Below, piece after piece: positions 12,389-25,156 of a stretch of DNA of 64,000 nucleotides. The translations under genes were made by a program, and so were the position numbers. Position 1 is the first letter of the stretch, and every line of letters begins with the position of its first letter. The notes below the pieces were generated by a model that saw only the letters and a program-made list of their open reading frames with translations, did no database searches and was not told the DNA's origin. Source of the stretch: Anomaloglossus baeobatrachus (Eukaryota; Chordata; Amphibia; Anura; Aromobatidae); assembly GCF_048569485.1 (NCBI RefSeq), contig NW_027442220.1, positions 62,001 to 126,000 on the forward strand. The letters are read 5' to 3'.

Positions 12389-12653
12389 TTTTTGATTTAA
12401 TGAAGCTTTTCAAAGCACCGCAAAAAATGCATGACCAAAGTCACACCAAAAACAGTGCAAAGGCTAGGATTCGTGTGGACCCCTCCGTGAGGAGAGGGTC
12501 CCCAAAAATCAACCCCGTCCCTCCGAGCCAGAAGGCCACAGCAAGGGTCAGGGATCTTCGGTGCTCCCCCAAGCCGAAGCCTGGTTGAGCCTTGTCGTTG
12601 CTCCCAGCGTCCACCCAGGCATCTTACCCAAGTGGAGTAGAGAGCTACTAGTT

Positions 12654-12945
12654 GTTGGTTTCGCAGCCGAAACTGCCCGGACCGTCAACCGGTGTTGGTT
12701 TCTCAGCCCAAGGCTAACCGGACCTCCAACCGGGTGTTGGTTTCTCAGCCGAAGCTGACCCGGACCTCCAACCGGGTGTTGGTTTCTCAGCCGAAGCTGA
12801 CCCGGACCTCCAACCGGGTGTTGGTTTCTCAGCCGAAGCTGACCCGGACCTCCAACCGGGTGTTGGTTTCTCAGCCAAAGCTGACCCAGACCTCCAACCG
12901 GGTGTTGGTTTCTCAGCCCAAAGCTGAACGGACCTCCGACCATGA
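12654..12945 (-). repeat. 42-bp minisatellite in element A (6 copies plus a degenerate 40-bp copy)
   Basis: Unit on the plus strand: GTTGGTTTCTCAGCC followed by an AAGCTGACC-type part and GGACCTCCAACCGGGT. Six 42-bp units occupy 12694-12945, preceded by a diverged 40-bp unit. Because 42 is divisible by three, both strands stay open here, giving meaningless 14-residue protein repeats. The unit contains the short inverted repeat CCAAC/GTTGG. Confidence 0.9.
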
Positions 12946-12962
12946 TTATAAAAATTTCCCTT

Positions 12963-12982
12963 CCTAGCCAGAAGGCCGGGAT
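12963..12982 (-). other. U2 5'-end-like patch inside element A
   Basis: The plus strand CCTAGCCAGAAGGCCGGGAT matches the U2 antisense CTTAGCCAAAAGGCCGAGAA at 16 of 20 positions, covering U2 nt 7-26. It has the same orientation as the host U2. It may be a fossil snRNA-derived piece; chance cannot be excluded. Confidence 0.45.
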
Positions 12983-13270
12983 AGAGCAATATGCTCAGAA
13001 AGTATGAAAAGGCAAGGTACGGTGTGCTACAGAGCCCAAGGCTCGCCGGGGTCCCAAGCCAGCAAGCTCAGACTCACTCCAGGGTCGTCAATCCTGGGGC
13101 ACATTGCACCATAGCCCCCACACTTACTCAGTCTAATAGCCTCGATCCTGGTAGGGCCATGGTTTCCTCTAGATGGATATACTATCCTCCCAAAGTACTA
13201 ACAAGCGCAACCTTCCAGTGTGCATTGCATCATTGTACTAAGGTGGCCGGAGCCTTAAACCACCTTTTCG

Positions 13271-13314
13271 AACAGATACTACACTTGATCTTAGCCAAAA
13301 GGCCGAGAAGCGAT
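13271..13314 (-). pseudogene. U2 locus 8, 5' part (nt 1-44)
   Basis: The U2 promoter and first 44 nt remain upstream of element A; nt 38-44 are the duplicated target. A private change at 13320 (AACCATAATT) lies 6 bp before the start site. Confidence 0.95.
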
Positions 13315-14705
13315 AACCATAATTGGTTTGGGCCTCGAGTGGCACCCTGGCCTATGCCGGACACATCTTAGGGAGAGAGAGCGAGAGGGAGACAAACCCA
13401 CGCCTACACAAGACATTTTGTCACCCAAGCCAACCCTTGAAAAGGCTGCTTTGCAGAGCAAAAACAAGAAGAATGGTGCGTTTTGCAGCCGCCGCCCACT
13501 GCAATGAATCTGAATAACTCCTCCTTTAGGGCGCAAGCAACTCCCCTCCCCCTTGCAGTCTTTCCAATTCACGATACAAAAAGACGGACAGGACAGGTTG
13601 CCTGACTTTCCGTCACTGCCACCCTTTGCCATCCTTACCCGTAGAAAGCCCTTTCATCATCCCCAAACCCTAATCTTTTCCCTTTCCTTCCCAGCCCCCA
13701 AACCCTGCCCTCTGTACCTTTCTCACCACCCGCTTCCCTTCTCCTGTCATCCCCCTACCACCCGGGAAAAAAAGAGATTGCCCCCTCCTTCCACTAGCCC
13801 ACCCTCCCACCCAAAGAACAACTTCTTCTGCGCAGCTTGTTTTCTAGGCAGCAGCGCTATTGTGATGTCATCGGGGGGCATTGTGACAAGCCGCCAGTGT
13901 TCCGTCTCTTCATGTTGTGCACAGTTCAAACGGAAAATACATCAACAGGCAGACTACAGAAAAGCTTACTATCAAAGGTTAGAGGGGGGCTTTCTCAGAG
14001 GGCTTTTTACAGTTTTTCTATTCCCAATTAGCCGTTTAAGTGTACTTATTGAAAGTAGTAATTCTTTCATAGGCCGCCCTTTCTTAGTATTTGACGTTCC
14101 TTATATTGCGGTATGAGGCTTCGCAGTAGGTTGCAAACATTCATCACCCATGACTGTCCCCAATTGAGCTCAGAAGCTCAATGTCTATCATGACCTCTCT
14201 TTTAGAATGTCCAAGAGCAAGCAAACTATTCCTCCAGGAGAGGGCGCCAACAGACTACTAAAGAGATCATCATTACTCAAAGAAAACCCCAAAAACCAAT
14301 GCATGATAGGAATAAACAGGTAACTTTCTTTGGAGTGGAAGCGGAGAGATCGCACCAGATGCCAATTCTAGATCTTATCACACCTGTGGTCACTGCAGCA
14401 GCAGGTGAATCCACTTTGTCCAAAAGGGATCTATTCCATTCAATTGCAAATGATCTAGATAAGACAGAGAACTGCAGCACGGGGACATAGCCGAGTTGGT
14501 CAGGTTGAGTGGTGATGAGTTTGCTATTTGGATGAATAAAGAAAGTCAAAAGTGTGAAAGATAAAAAACAAAAGGAGGAAGTGTGAAAAGTGAATGGGCC
14601 AAATTGAGGTGCATATGAAGACGTATGCTTTCTTCCAATTCATTAAATCGGGCTAATATGAATCAGGTGAATTGAGTTCTGCTTTTGGAAACTGGGTTAA
14701 GAAGG

Positions 14706-14892
14706 GGTGCACCGTTCCTGGAGGTACTGCAATACCAGGTCAATGCGTGGAGTGGACAGAGCAAGCTCTTTTTCCATCTCCCTGTTCTAAAAATCCATTT
14801 AATATATGGTCCCCAGATAGGGGACGTATCAGATATTAAACTGATAAGAACAGATACTACACTTGATCTTAGCCAAAAGGCCGAGAAGCGAT
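14706..14892 (-). ncRNA. RNU2: U2 snRNA, copy 9
   Basis: Identical to copy 1, and the first intact gene beyond element A. Confidence 0.97.
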
Positions 14893-16283
14893 AACCAGAA
14901 TTGGTTTGGGCCTCGAGTGGCACCCTGGCCTATGCCGGACACATCTTAGGGAGAGAGAGCGAGAGGGAGACAAACCCACGCCTACACAAGACATTTTGTC
15001 ACCCAAGCCAACCCTTGAAAAGGCTGCTTTGCAGAGCAAAAACAAGAAGAATGGTGCGTTTTGCAGCCGCCGCCCACTGCAATGAATCTGAATAACTCCT
15101 CCTTTAGGGCGCAAGCAACTCCCCTCCCCCTTGCAGTCTTTCCAATTCACGATACAAAAAGACGGACAGGACAGGTTGCCTGACTTTCCGTCACTGCCAC
15201 CCTTTGCCATCCTTACCCGTAGAAAGCCCTTTCATCATCCCCAAACCCTAATCTTTTCCCTTTCCTTCCCAGCCCCCAAACCCTGCCCTCTGTACCTTTC
15301 TCACCACCCGCTTCCCTTCTCCTGTCATCCCCCTACCACCCGGGAAAAAAAGAGATTGCCCCCTCCTTCCACTAGCCCACCCTCCCACCCAAAGAACAAC
15401 TTCTTCTGCGCAGCTTGTTTTCTAGGCAGCAGCGCTATTGTGATGTCATCGGGGGGCATTGTGACAAGCCGCCAGTGTTCCGTCTCTTCATGTTGTGCAC
15501 AGTTCAAACGGAAAATACATCAACAGGCAGACTACAGAAAAGCTTACTATCAAAGGTTAGAGGGGGGCTTTCTCAGAGGGCTTTTTACAGTTTTTCTATT
15601 CCCAATTAGCCGTTTAAGTGTACTTATTGAAAGTAGTAATTCTTTCATAGGCCGCCCTTTCTTAGTATTTGACGTTCCTTATATTGCGGTATGAGGCTTC
15701 GCAGTAGGTTGCAAACATTCATCACCCATGACTGTCCCCAATTGAGCTCAGAAGCTCAATGTCTATCATGACCTCTCTTTTAGAATGTCCAAGAGCAAGC
15801 AAACTATTCCTCCAGGAGAGGGCGCCAACAGACTACTAAAGAGATCATCATTACTCAAAGAAAACCCCAAAAACCAATGCATGATAGGAATAAACAGGTA
15901 ACTTTCTTTGGAGTGGAAGCGGAGAGATCGCACCAGATGCCAATTCTAGATCTTATCACACCTGTGGTCACTGCAGCAGCAGGTGAATCCACTTTGTCCA
16001 AAAGGGATCTATTCCATTCAATTGCAAATGATCTAGATAAGACAGAGAACTGCAGCACGGGGACATAGCCGAGTTGGTCAGGTTGAGTGGTGATGAGTTT
16101 GCTATTTGGATGAATAAAGAAAGTCAAAAGTGTGAAAGATAAAAAACAAAAGGAGGAAGTGTGAAAAGTGAATGGGCCAAATTGAGGTGCATATGAAGAC
16201 GTATGCTTTCTTCCAATTCATTAAATCGGGCTAATATGAATCAGGTGAATTGAGTTCTGCTTTTGGAAACTGGGTTAAGAAGG

Positions 16284-16470
16284 GGTGCACCGTTCCTGGA
16301 GGTACTGCAATACCAGGTCAATGCGTGGAGTGGACAGAGCAAGCTCTTTTTCCATCTCCCTGTTCTAAAAATCCATTTAATATATGGTCCCCAGATAGGG
16401 GACGTATCAGATATTAAACTGATAAGAACAGATACTACACTTGATCTTAGCCAAAAGGCCGAGAAGCGAT
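16284..16470 (-). ncRNA. RNU2: U2 snRNA, copy 10
   Basis: Identical to copy 1. Confidence 0.97.
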
Positions 16471-17861
16471 AACCAGAATTGGTTTGGGCCTCGAGTGGCA
16501 CCCTGGCCTATGCCGGACACATCTTAGGGAGAGAGAGCGAGAGGGAGACAAACCCACGCCTACACAAGACATTTTGTCACCCAAGCCAACCCTTGAAAAG
16601 GCTGCTTTGCAGAGCAAAAACAAGAAGAATGGTGCGTTTTGCAGCCGCCGCCCACTGCAATGAATCTGAATAACTCCTCCTTTAGGGCGCAAGCAACTCC
16701 CCTCCCCCTTGCAGTCTTTCCAATTCACGATACAAAAAGACGGACAGGACAGGTTGCCTGACTTTCCGTCACTGCCACCCTTTGCCATCCTTACCCGTAG
16801 AAAGCCCTTTCATCATCCCCAAACCCTAATCTTTTCCCTTTCCTTCCCAGCCCCCAAACCCTGCCCTCTGTACCTTTCTCACCACCCGCTTCCCTTCTCC
16901 TGTCATCCCCCTACCACCCGGGAAAAAAAGAGATTGCCCCCTCCTTCCACTAGCCCACCCTCCCACCCAAAGAACAACTTCTTCTGCGCAGCTTGTTTTC
17001 TAGGCAGCAGCGCTATTGTGATGTCATCGGGGGGCATTGTGACAAGCCGCCAGTGTTCCGTCTCTTCATGTTGTGCACAGTTCAAACGGAAAATACATCA
17101 ACAGGCAGACTACAGAAAAGCTTACTATCAAAGGTTAGAGGGGGGCTTTCTCAGAGGGCTTTTTACAGTTTTTCTATTCCCAATTAGCCGTTTAAGTGTA
17201 CTTATTGAAAGTAGTAATTCTTTCATAGGCCGCCCTTTCTTAGTATTTGACGTTCCTTATATTGCGGTATGAGGCTTCGCAGTAGGTTGCAAACATTCAT
17301 CACCCATGACTGTCCCCAATTGAGCTCAGAAGCTCAATGTCTATCATGACCTCTCTTTTAGAATGTCCAAGAGCAAGCAAACTATTCCTCCAGGAGAGGG
17401 CGCCAACAGACTACTAAAGAGATCATCATTACTCAAAGAAAACCCCAATAACCAATGCATGATAGGAATAAACAGGTAACTTTCTTTGGAGTGGAAGCGG
17501 AGAGATCGCACCAGATGCCAATTCTAGATCTTATCACACCTGTGGTCACTGCAGCAGCAGGTGAATCCACTTTGTCCAAAAGGGATCTATTCCATTCAAT
17601 TGCAAATGATCTAGATAAGACAGAGAACTGCAGCACGGGGACATAGCCGAGTTGGTCAGGTTGAGTGGTGATGAGTTTGCTATTTGGATGAATAAAGAAA
17701 GTCAAAAGTGTGAAAGATAAAAAACAAAAGGAGGAAGTGTGAAAAGTGAATGGGCCAAATTGAGGTGCATATGAAGACGTATGCTTTCTTCCAATTCATT
17801 AAATCGGGCTAATATGAATCAGGTGAATTGAGTTCTGCTTTTGGAAACTGGGTTAAGAAGG

Positions 17862-18048
17862 GGTGCACCGTTCCTGGAGGTACTGCAATACCAGGTCAAT
17901 GCGTGGAGTGGACAGAGCAAGCTCTTTTTCCATCTCCCTGTTCTAAAAATCCATTTAATATATGGTCCCCAGATAGGGGACGTATCAGATATTAAACTGA
18001 TAAGAACAGATACTACACTTGATCTTAGCCAAAAGGCCGAGAAGCGAT
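17862..18048 (-). ncRNA. RNU2: U2 snRNA, copy 11
   Basis: Identical to copy 1. The 3' spacer has a private change near 17449 (CCCCAATAACC). Confidence 0.97.
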
Positions 18049-19439
18049 AACCAGAATTGGTTTGGGCCTCGAGTGGCACCCTGGCCTATGCCGGACACAT
18101 CTTAGGGAGAGAGAGCGAGAGGGAGACAAACCCACGCCTACACAAGACATTTTGTCACCCAAGCCAACCCTTGAAAAGGCTGCTTTGCAGAGCAAAAACA
18201 AGAAGAATGGTGCGTTTTGCAGCCGCCGCCCACTGCAATGAATCTGAATAACTCCTCCTTTAGGGCGCAAGCAACTCCCCTCCCCCTTGCAGTCTTTCCA
18301 ATTCACGATACAAAAAGACGGACAGGACAGGTTGCCTGACTTTCCGTCACTGCCACCCTTTGCCATCCTTACCCGTAGAAAGCCCTTTCATCATCCCCAA
18401 ACCCTAATCTTTTCCCTTTCCTTCCCAGCCCCCAAACCCTGCCCTCTGTACCTTTCTCACCACCCGCTTCCCTTCTCCTGTCATCCCCCTACCACCCGGG
18501 AAAAAAAGAGATTGCCCCCTCCTTCCACTAGCCCACCCTCCCACCCAAAGAACAACTTCTTCTGCGCAGCTTGTTTTCTAGGCAGCAGCGCTATTGTGAT
18601 GTCATCGGGGGGCATTGTGACAAGCCGCCAGTGTTCCGTCTCTTCATGTTGTGCACAGTTCAAACGGAAAATACATCAACAGGCAGACTACAGAAAAGCT
18701 TACTATCAAAGGTTAGAGGGGGGCTTTCTCAGAGGGCTTTTTACAGTTTTTCTATTCCCAATTAGCCGTTTAAGTGTACTTATTGAAAGTAGTAATTCTT
18801 TCATAGGCCGCCCTTTCTTAGTATTTGACGTTCCTTATATTGCGGTATGAGGCTTCGCAGTAGGTTGCAAACATTCATCACCCATGACTGTCCCCAATTG
18901 AGCTCAGAAGCTCAATGTCTATCATGACCTCTCTTTTAGAATGTCCAAGAGCAAGCAAACTATTCCTCCAGGAGAGGGCGCCAACAGACTACTAAAGAGA
19001 TCATCATTACTCAAAGAAAACCCCAAAAACCAATGCATGATAGGAATAAACAGGTAACTTTCTTTGGAGTGGAAGCGGAGAGATCGCACCAGATGCCAAT
19101 TCTAGATCTTATCACACCTGTGGTCACTGCAGCAGCAGGTGAATCCACTTTGTCCAAAAGGGATCTATTCCATTCAATTGCAAATGATCTAGATAAGACA
19201 GAGAACTGCAGCACGGGGACATAGCCGAGTTGGTCAGGTTGAGTGGTGATGAGTTTGCTATTTGGATGAATAAAGAAAGTCAAAAGTGTGAAAGATAAAA
19301 AACAAAAGGAGGAAGTGTGAAAAGTGAATGGGCCAAATTGAGGTGCATATGAAGACGTATGCTTTCTTCCAATTCATTAAATCGGGCTAATATGAATCAG
19401 GTGAATTGAGTTCTGCTTTTGGAAACTGGGTTAAGAAGG

Positions 19440-19626
19440 GGTGCACCGTTCCTGGAGGTACTGCAATACCAGGTCAATGCGTGGAGTGGACAGAGCAAGC
19501 TCTTTTTCCATCTCCCTGTTCTAAAAATCCATTTAATATATGGTCCCCAGATAGGGGACGTATCAGATATTAAACTGATAAGAACAGATACTACACTTGA
19601 TCTTAGCCAAAAGGCCGAGAAGCGAT
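19440..19626 (-). ncRNA. RNU2: U2 snRNA, copy 12
   Basis: Identical to copy 1. The spacer upstream of it carries the only indel seen in the array (one G lost near 20184). Confidence 0.97.
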
Positions 19627-21016
19627 AACCAGAATTGGTTTGGGCCTCGAGTGGCACCCTGGCCTATGCCGGACACATCTTAGGGAGAGAGAGCGAGAGG
19701 GAGACAAACCCACGCCTACACAAGACATTTTGTCACCCAAGCCAACCCTTGAAAAGGCTGCTTTGCAGAGCAAAAACAAGAAGAATGGTGCGTTTTGCAG
19801 CCGCCGCCCACTGCAATGAATCTGAATAACTCCTCCTTTAGGGCGCAAGCAACTCCCCTCCCCCTTGCAGTCTTTCCAATTCACGATACAAAAAGACGGA
19901 CAGGACAGGTTGCCTGACTTTCCGTCACTGCCACCCTTTGCCATCCTTACCCGTAGAAAGCCCTTTCATCATCCCCAAACCCTAATCTTTTCCCTTTCCT
20001 TCCCAGCCCCCAAACCCTGCCCTCTGTACCTTTCTCACCACCCGCTTCCCTTCTCCTGTCATCCCCCTACCACCCGGGAAAAAAAGAGATTGCCCCCTCC
20101 TTCCACTAGCCCACCCTCCCACCCAAAGAACAACTTCTTCTGCGCAGCTTGTTTTCTAGGCAGCAGCGCTATTGTGATGTCATCGGGGGCATTGTGACAA
20201 GCCGCCAGTGTTCCGTCTCTTCATGTTGTGCACAGTTCAAACGGAAAATACATCAACAGGCAGACTACAGAAAAGCTTACTATCAAAGGTTAGAGGGGGG
20301 CTTTCTCAGAGGGCTTTTTACAGTTTTTCTATTCCCAATTAGCCGTTTAAGTGTACTTATTGAAAGTAGTAATTCTTTCATAGGCCGCCCTTTCTTAGTA
20401 TTTGACGTTCCTTATATTGCGGTATGAGGCTTCGCAGTAGGTTGCAAACATTCATCACCCATGACTGTCCCCAATTGAGCTCAGAAGCTCAATGTCTATC
20501 ATGACCTCTCTTTTAGAATGTCCAAGAGCAAGCAAACTATTCCTCCAGGAGAGGGCGCCAACAGACTACTAAAGAGATCATCATTACTCAAAGAAAACCC
20601 CAAAAACCAATGCATGATAGGAATAAACAGGTAACTTTCTTTGGAGTGGAAGCGGAGAGATCGCACCAGATGCCAATTCTAGATCTTATCACACCTGTGG
20701 TCACTGCAGCAGCAGGTGAATCCACTTTGTCCAAAAGGGATCTATTCCATTCAATTGCAAATGATCTAGATAAGACAGAGAACTGCAGCACGGGGACATA
20801 GCCGAGTTGGTCAGGTTGAGTGGTGATGAGTTTGCTATTTGGATGAATAAAGAAAGTCAAAAGTGTGAAAGATAAAAAACAAAAGGAGGAAGTGTGAAAA
20901 GTGAATGGGCCAAATTGAGGTGCATATGAAGACGTATGCTTTCTTCCAATTCATTAAATCGGGCTAATATGAATCAGGTGAATTGAGTTCTGCTTTTGGA
21001 AACTGGGTTAAGAAGG

Positions 21017-21166
21017 GGTGCACCGTTCCTGGAGGTACTGCAATACCAGGTCAATGCGTGGAGTGGACAGAGCAAGCTCTTTTTCCATCTCCCTGTTCTA
21101 AAAATCCATTTAATATATGGTCCCCAGATAGGGGACGTATCAGATATTAAACTGATAAGAACAGAT
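21017..21166 (-). pseudogene. U2 locus 13, 3' part (nt 38-187)
   Basis: The 3' part of U2 cut by short element B, with its 3' box retained. Confidence 0.95.
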
Positions 21167-21963
21167 TTAATGAAGCTTTCCAAAGCACCACAAAAAATGC
21201 ATGACCGAAGTCACACCAAAAACAGTGCAAAGGCTAGGATTCGTGTGGACCCCACCGTGAGGAGAGGGTCCCCAAAAATCAACCCCGTCCCTCCGAGCCA
21301 GAAGGCCACAGCAAGGGTCAGGGATCTTCGGTGCTCCCCCAAGCCGAAGCCTGGTTGAGCCTTGTCGTTGCTCCCAGCGTCCACCCAGGCATCTTACCCA
21401 AGTGGAGTAGAGAGCTACTAGTTGTTGGTTTCGCAGCCGAAACTGCCCGGACCGTCAACCGGTGTTGGTTTCTCAGCCCAAGGCTAACCGGACCTCCAAC
21501 CGGGTGTTGGTTTCTCAGCCGAAGCTGACCCAGACCTCCAACCGGGTGTTGGTTTCTCAGCCGAAGCTGACCCAGACCTCCAACCGGGTGTTAGTTTCTC
21601 AGCCCAAAGCTGACCAGACCTCCGACCGGGATTATAAAAATTTCCCTTCCTAGCCAGAAGGCCGGGATAGGGTAATATGCTCAAAAAGTATGAAAAGGCA
21701 AGGTACGGTGTGCTACAGAGCCCAAGGCTTGCCGGGGTCCCAAGCCAGCAAGCTCAGACTCACTCCAGGGTCGTCAGTCCTGGGGCACGTTGTACCATAG
21801 CCCCCCACCCTTACTCAGTCTAATAGCCTCGATCCTGGTAGGGCCATGTTTTCCTCTAGATGAATATACTATCCACCCAGAGTACTAGCAAGCGCAACCT
21901 TCCAGTGTGCATTGTATCATTGTACTAAGGTGGCCTGGAGCTTAAACCACCTCTTCGAACAAC
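21167..21963 (-). mobile_element. U2-targeted short element B (SINE-like)
   Basis: A 797-bp member of the same family as A, in the same site and orientation. There is no target duplication: target nt 1-37 follow directly after an extra AAC. Its 3' tail stops at ...CTTCATTAA without the TCAAAAA end seen in A, C and E. It has four 42-bp repeats. It is a mosaic: the 3' half agrees with A and E (GAGGAGAGGGTCC; GTAGAGAGC), while the 5' half agrees with C (GTACCATAGCCCCCCACCC; CCTCTTCGAACAAC). Confidence 0.85.
21464..21631 (-). repeat. 42-bp minisatellite in element B (4 copies)
   Basis: Four units of the family repeat. The last is diverged and runs into the U2-like patch at 21649-21668. Confidence 0.9.
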
Positions 21964-22000
21964 ACTACACTTGATCTTAGCCAAAAGGCCGAGAAGCGAT
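21964..22000 (-). pseudogene. U2 locus 13, 5' part (nt 1-37)
   Basis: U2 start and first 37 nt with intact upstream sequence, ending exactly at the cleavage point in GUAGU|A. Confidence 0.95.
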
Positions 22001-23391
22001 AACCAGAATTGGTTTGGGCCTCGAGTGGCACCCTGGCCTATGCCGGACACATCTTAGGGAGAGAGAGCGAGAGGGAGACAAACCCACGCCTACACAAGAC
22101 ATTTTGTCACCCAAGCCAACCCTTGAAAAGGCTGCTTTGCAGAGCAAAAACAAGAAGAATGGTGCGTTTTGCAGCCGCCGCCCACTGCAATGAATCTGAA
22201 TAACTCCTCCTTTAGGGCGCAAGCAACTCCCCTCCCCCTTGCAGTCTTTCCAATTCACGATACAAAAAGACGGACAGGACAGGTTGCCTGACTTTCCGTC
22301 ACTGCCACCCTTTGCCATCCTTACCCGTAGAAAGCCCTTTCATCATCCCCAAACCCTAATCTTTTCCCTTTCCTTCCCAGCCCCCAAACCCTGCCCTCTG
22401 TACCTTTCTCACCACCCGCTTCCCTTCTCCTGTCATCCCCCTACCACCCGGGAAAAAAAGAGATTGCCCCCTCCTTCCACTAGCCCACCCTCCCACCCAA
22501 AGAACAACTTCTTCTGCGCAGCTTGTTTTCTAGGCAGCAGCGCTATTGTGATGTCATCGGGGGGCATTGTGACAAGCCGCCAGTGTTCCGTCTCTTCATG
22601 TTGTGCACAGTTCAAACGGAAAATACATCAACAGGCAGACTACAGAAAAGCTTACTATCAAAGGTTAGAGGGGGGCTTTCTCAGAGGGCTTTTTACAGTT
22701 TTTCTATTCCCAATTAGCCGTTTAAGTGTACTTATTGAAAGTAGTAATTCTTTCATAGGCCGCCCTTTCTTAGTATTTGACGTTCCTTATATTGCGGTAT
22801 GAGGCTTCGCAGTAGGTTGCAAACATTCATCACCCATGACTGTCCCCAATTGAGCTCAGAAGCTCAATGTCTATCATGACCTCTCTTTTAGAATGTCCAA
22901 GAGCAAGCAAACTATTCCTCCAGGAGAGGGCGCCAACAGACTACTAAAGAGATCATCATTACTCAAAGAAAACCCCAAAAACCAATGCATGATAGGAATA
23001 AACAGGTAACTTTCTTTGGAGTGGAAGCGGAGAGATCGCACCAGATGCCAATTCTAGATCTTATCACACCTGTGGTCACTGCAGCAGCAGGTGAATCCAC
23101 TTTGTCCAAAAGGGATCTATTCCATTCAATTGCAAATGATCTAGATAAGACAGAGAACTGCAGCACGGGGACATAGCCGAGTTGGTCAGGTTGAGTGGTG
23201 ATGAGTTTGCTATTTGGATGAATAAAGAAAGTCAAAAGTGTGAAAGATAAAAAACAAAAGGAGGAAGTGTGAAAAGTGAATGGGCCAAATTGAGGTGCAT
23301 ATGAAGACGTATGCTTTCTTCCAATTCATTAAATCGGGCTAATATGAATCAGGTGAATTGAGTTCTGCTTTTGGAAACTGGGTTAAGAAGG

Positions 23392-23578
23392 GGTGCACCG
23401 TTCCTGGAGGTACTGCAATACCAGGTCAATGCGTGGAGTGGACAGAGCAAGCTCTTTTTCCATCTCCCTGTTCTAAAAATCCATTTAATATATGGTCCCC
23501 AGATAGGGGACGTATCAGATATTAAACTGATAAGAACAGATACTACACTTGATCTTAGCCAAAAGGCCGAGAAGCGAT
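23392..23578 (-). ncRNA. RNU2: U2 snRNA, copy 14
   Basis: Identical to copy 1. Confidence 0.97.
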
Positions 23579-24969
23579 AACCAGAATTGGTTTGGGCCTC
23601 GAGTGGCACCCTGGCCTATGCCGGACACATCTTAGGGAGAGAGAGCGAGAGGGAGACAAACCCACGCCTACACAAGACATTTTGTCACCCAAGCCAACCC
23701 TTGAAAAGGCTGCTTTGCAGAGCAAAAACAAGAAGAATGGTGCGTTTTGCAGCCGCCGCCCACTGCAATGAATCTGAATAACTCCTCCTTTAGGGCGCAA
23801 GCAACTCCCCTCCCCCTTGCAGTCTTTCCAATTCACGATACAAAAAGACGGACAGGACAGGTTGCCTGACTTTCCGTCACTGCCACCCTTTGCCATCCTT
23901 ACCCGTAGAAAGCCCTTTCATCATCCCCAAACCCTAATCTTTTCCCTTTCCTTCCCAGCCCCCAAACCCTGCCCTCTGTACCTTTCTCACCACCCGCTTC
24001 CCTTCTCCTGTCATCCCCCTACCACCCGGGAAAAAAAGAGATTGCCCCCTCCTTCCACTAGCCCACCCTCCCACCCAAAGAACAACTTCTTCTGCGCAGC
24101 TTGTTTTCTAGGCAGCAGCGCTATTGTGATGTCATCGGGGGGCATTGTGACAAGCCGCCAGTGTTCCGTCTCTTCATGTTGTGCACAGTTCAAACGGAAA
24201 ATACATCAACAGGCAGACTACAGAAAAGCTTACTATCAAAGGTTAGAGGGGGGCTTTCTCAGAGGGCTTTTTACAGTTTTTCTATTCCCAATTAGCCGTT
24301 TAAGTGTACTTATTGAAAGTAGTAATTCTTTCATAGGCCGCCCTTTCTTAGTATTTGACGTTCCTTATATTGCGGTATGAGGCTTCGCAGTAGGTTGCAA
24401 ACATTCATCACCCATGACTGTCCCCAATTGAGCTCAGAAGCTCAATGTCTATCATGACCTCTCTTTTAGAATGTCCAAGAGCAAGCAAACTATTCCTCCA
24501 GGAGAGGGCGCCAACAGACTACTAAAGAGATCATCATTACTCAAAGAAAACCCCAAAAACCAATGCATGATAGGAATAAACAGGTAACTTTCTTTGGAGT
24601 GGAAGCGGAGAGATCGCACCAGATGCCAATTCTAGATCTTATCACACCTGTGGTCACTGCAGCAGCAGGTGAATCCACTTTGTCCAAAAGGGATCTATTC
24701 CATTCAATTGCAAATGATCTAGATAAGACAGAGAACTGCAGCACGGGGACATAGCCGAGTTGGTCAGGTTGAGTGGTGATGAGTTTGCTATTTGGATGAA
24801 TAAAGAAAGTCAAAAGTGTGAAAGATAAAAAACAAAAGGAGGAAGTGTGAAAAGTGAATGGGCCAAATTGAGGTGCATATGAAGACGTATGCTTTCTTCC
24901 AATTCATTAAATCGGGCTAATATGAATCAGGTGAATTGAGTTCTGCTTTTGGAAACTGGGTTAAGAAGG

Positions 24970-25156
24970 GGTGCACCGTTCCTGGAGGTACTGCAATACC
25001 AGGTCAATGCGTGGAGTGGACAGAGCAAGCTCTTTTTCCATCTCCCTGTTCTAAAAATCCATTTAATATATGGTCCCCAGATAGGGGACGTATCAGATAT
25101 TAAACTGATAAGAACAGATACTACACTTGATCTTAGCCAAAAGGCCGAGAAGCGAT
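24970..25156 (-). ncRNA. RNU2: U2 snRNA, copy 15
   Basis: Identical to copy 1. A private G to A lies at about 25173, within 20 bp upstream of the start. Confidence 0.97.

Larger units (their letters stand above)
12389..13270 (-). mobile_element. U2-targeted short element A (SINE-like)
   Basis: An 882-bp insertion between U2 nt 37 and 38. It is flanked by a 7-bp target duplication (AACAGAT on the plus strand) and oriented like U2. Read on the minus strand it has: a 5' end TTCGAAAAGG; a roughly 300-bp unique part with a 5S rRNA-like patch (13187-13212); a U2-like patch (12963-12982); six 42-bp repeats; a second AGCCAGAAGGCC patch (12527-12538, plus strand); and a tail TTAAATCAAAAA. It has no plausible coding frame. 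Copies B-E share both ends, so these are full-length insertions of one family. The tail equals that of LINE-1, its likely helper (inference). Pol III boxes are not obvious. Confidence 0.85.

Noticed and set aside
12694-12945. CRISPR-like array
   Set aside because: The 42-bp units are directly contiguous without unique spacers, in a eukaryotic transposable element.
12692-12989. Proteins with a 14-residue repeat over the minisatellite
   Set aside because: Both strands are open because 42 is a multiple of three and the unit has few stops. Copy number changes freely and there is no credible start.
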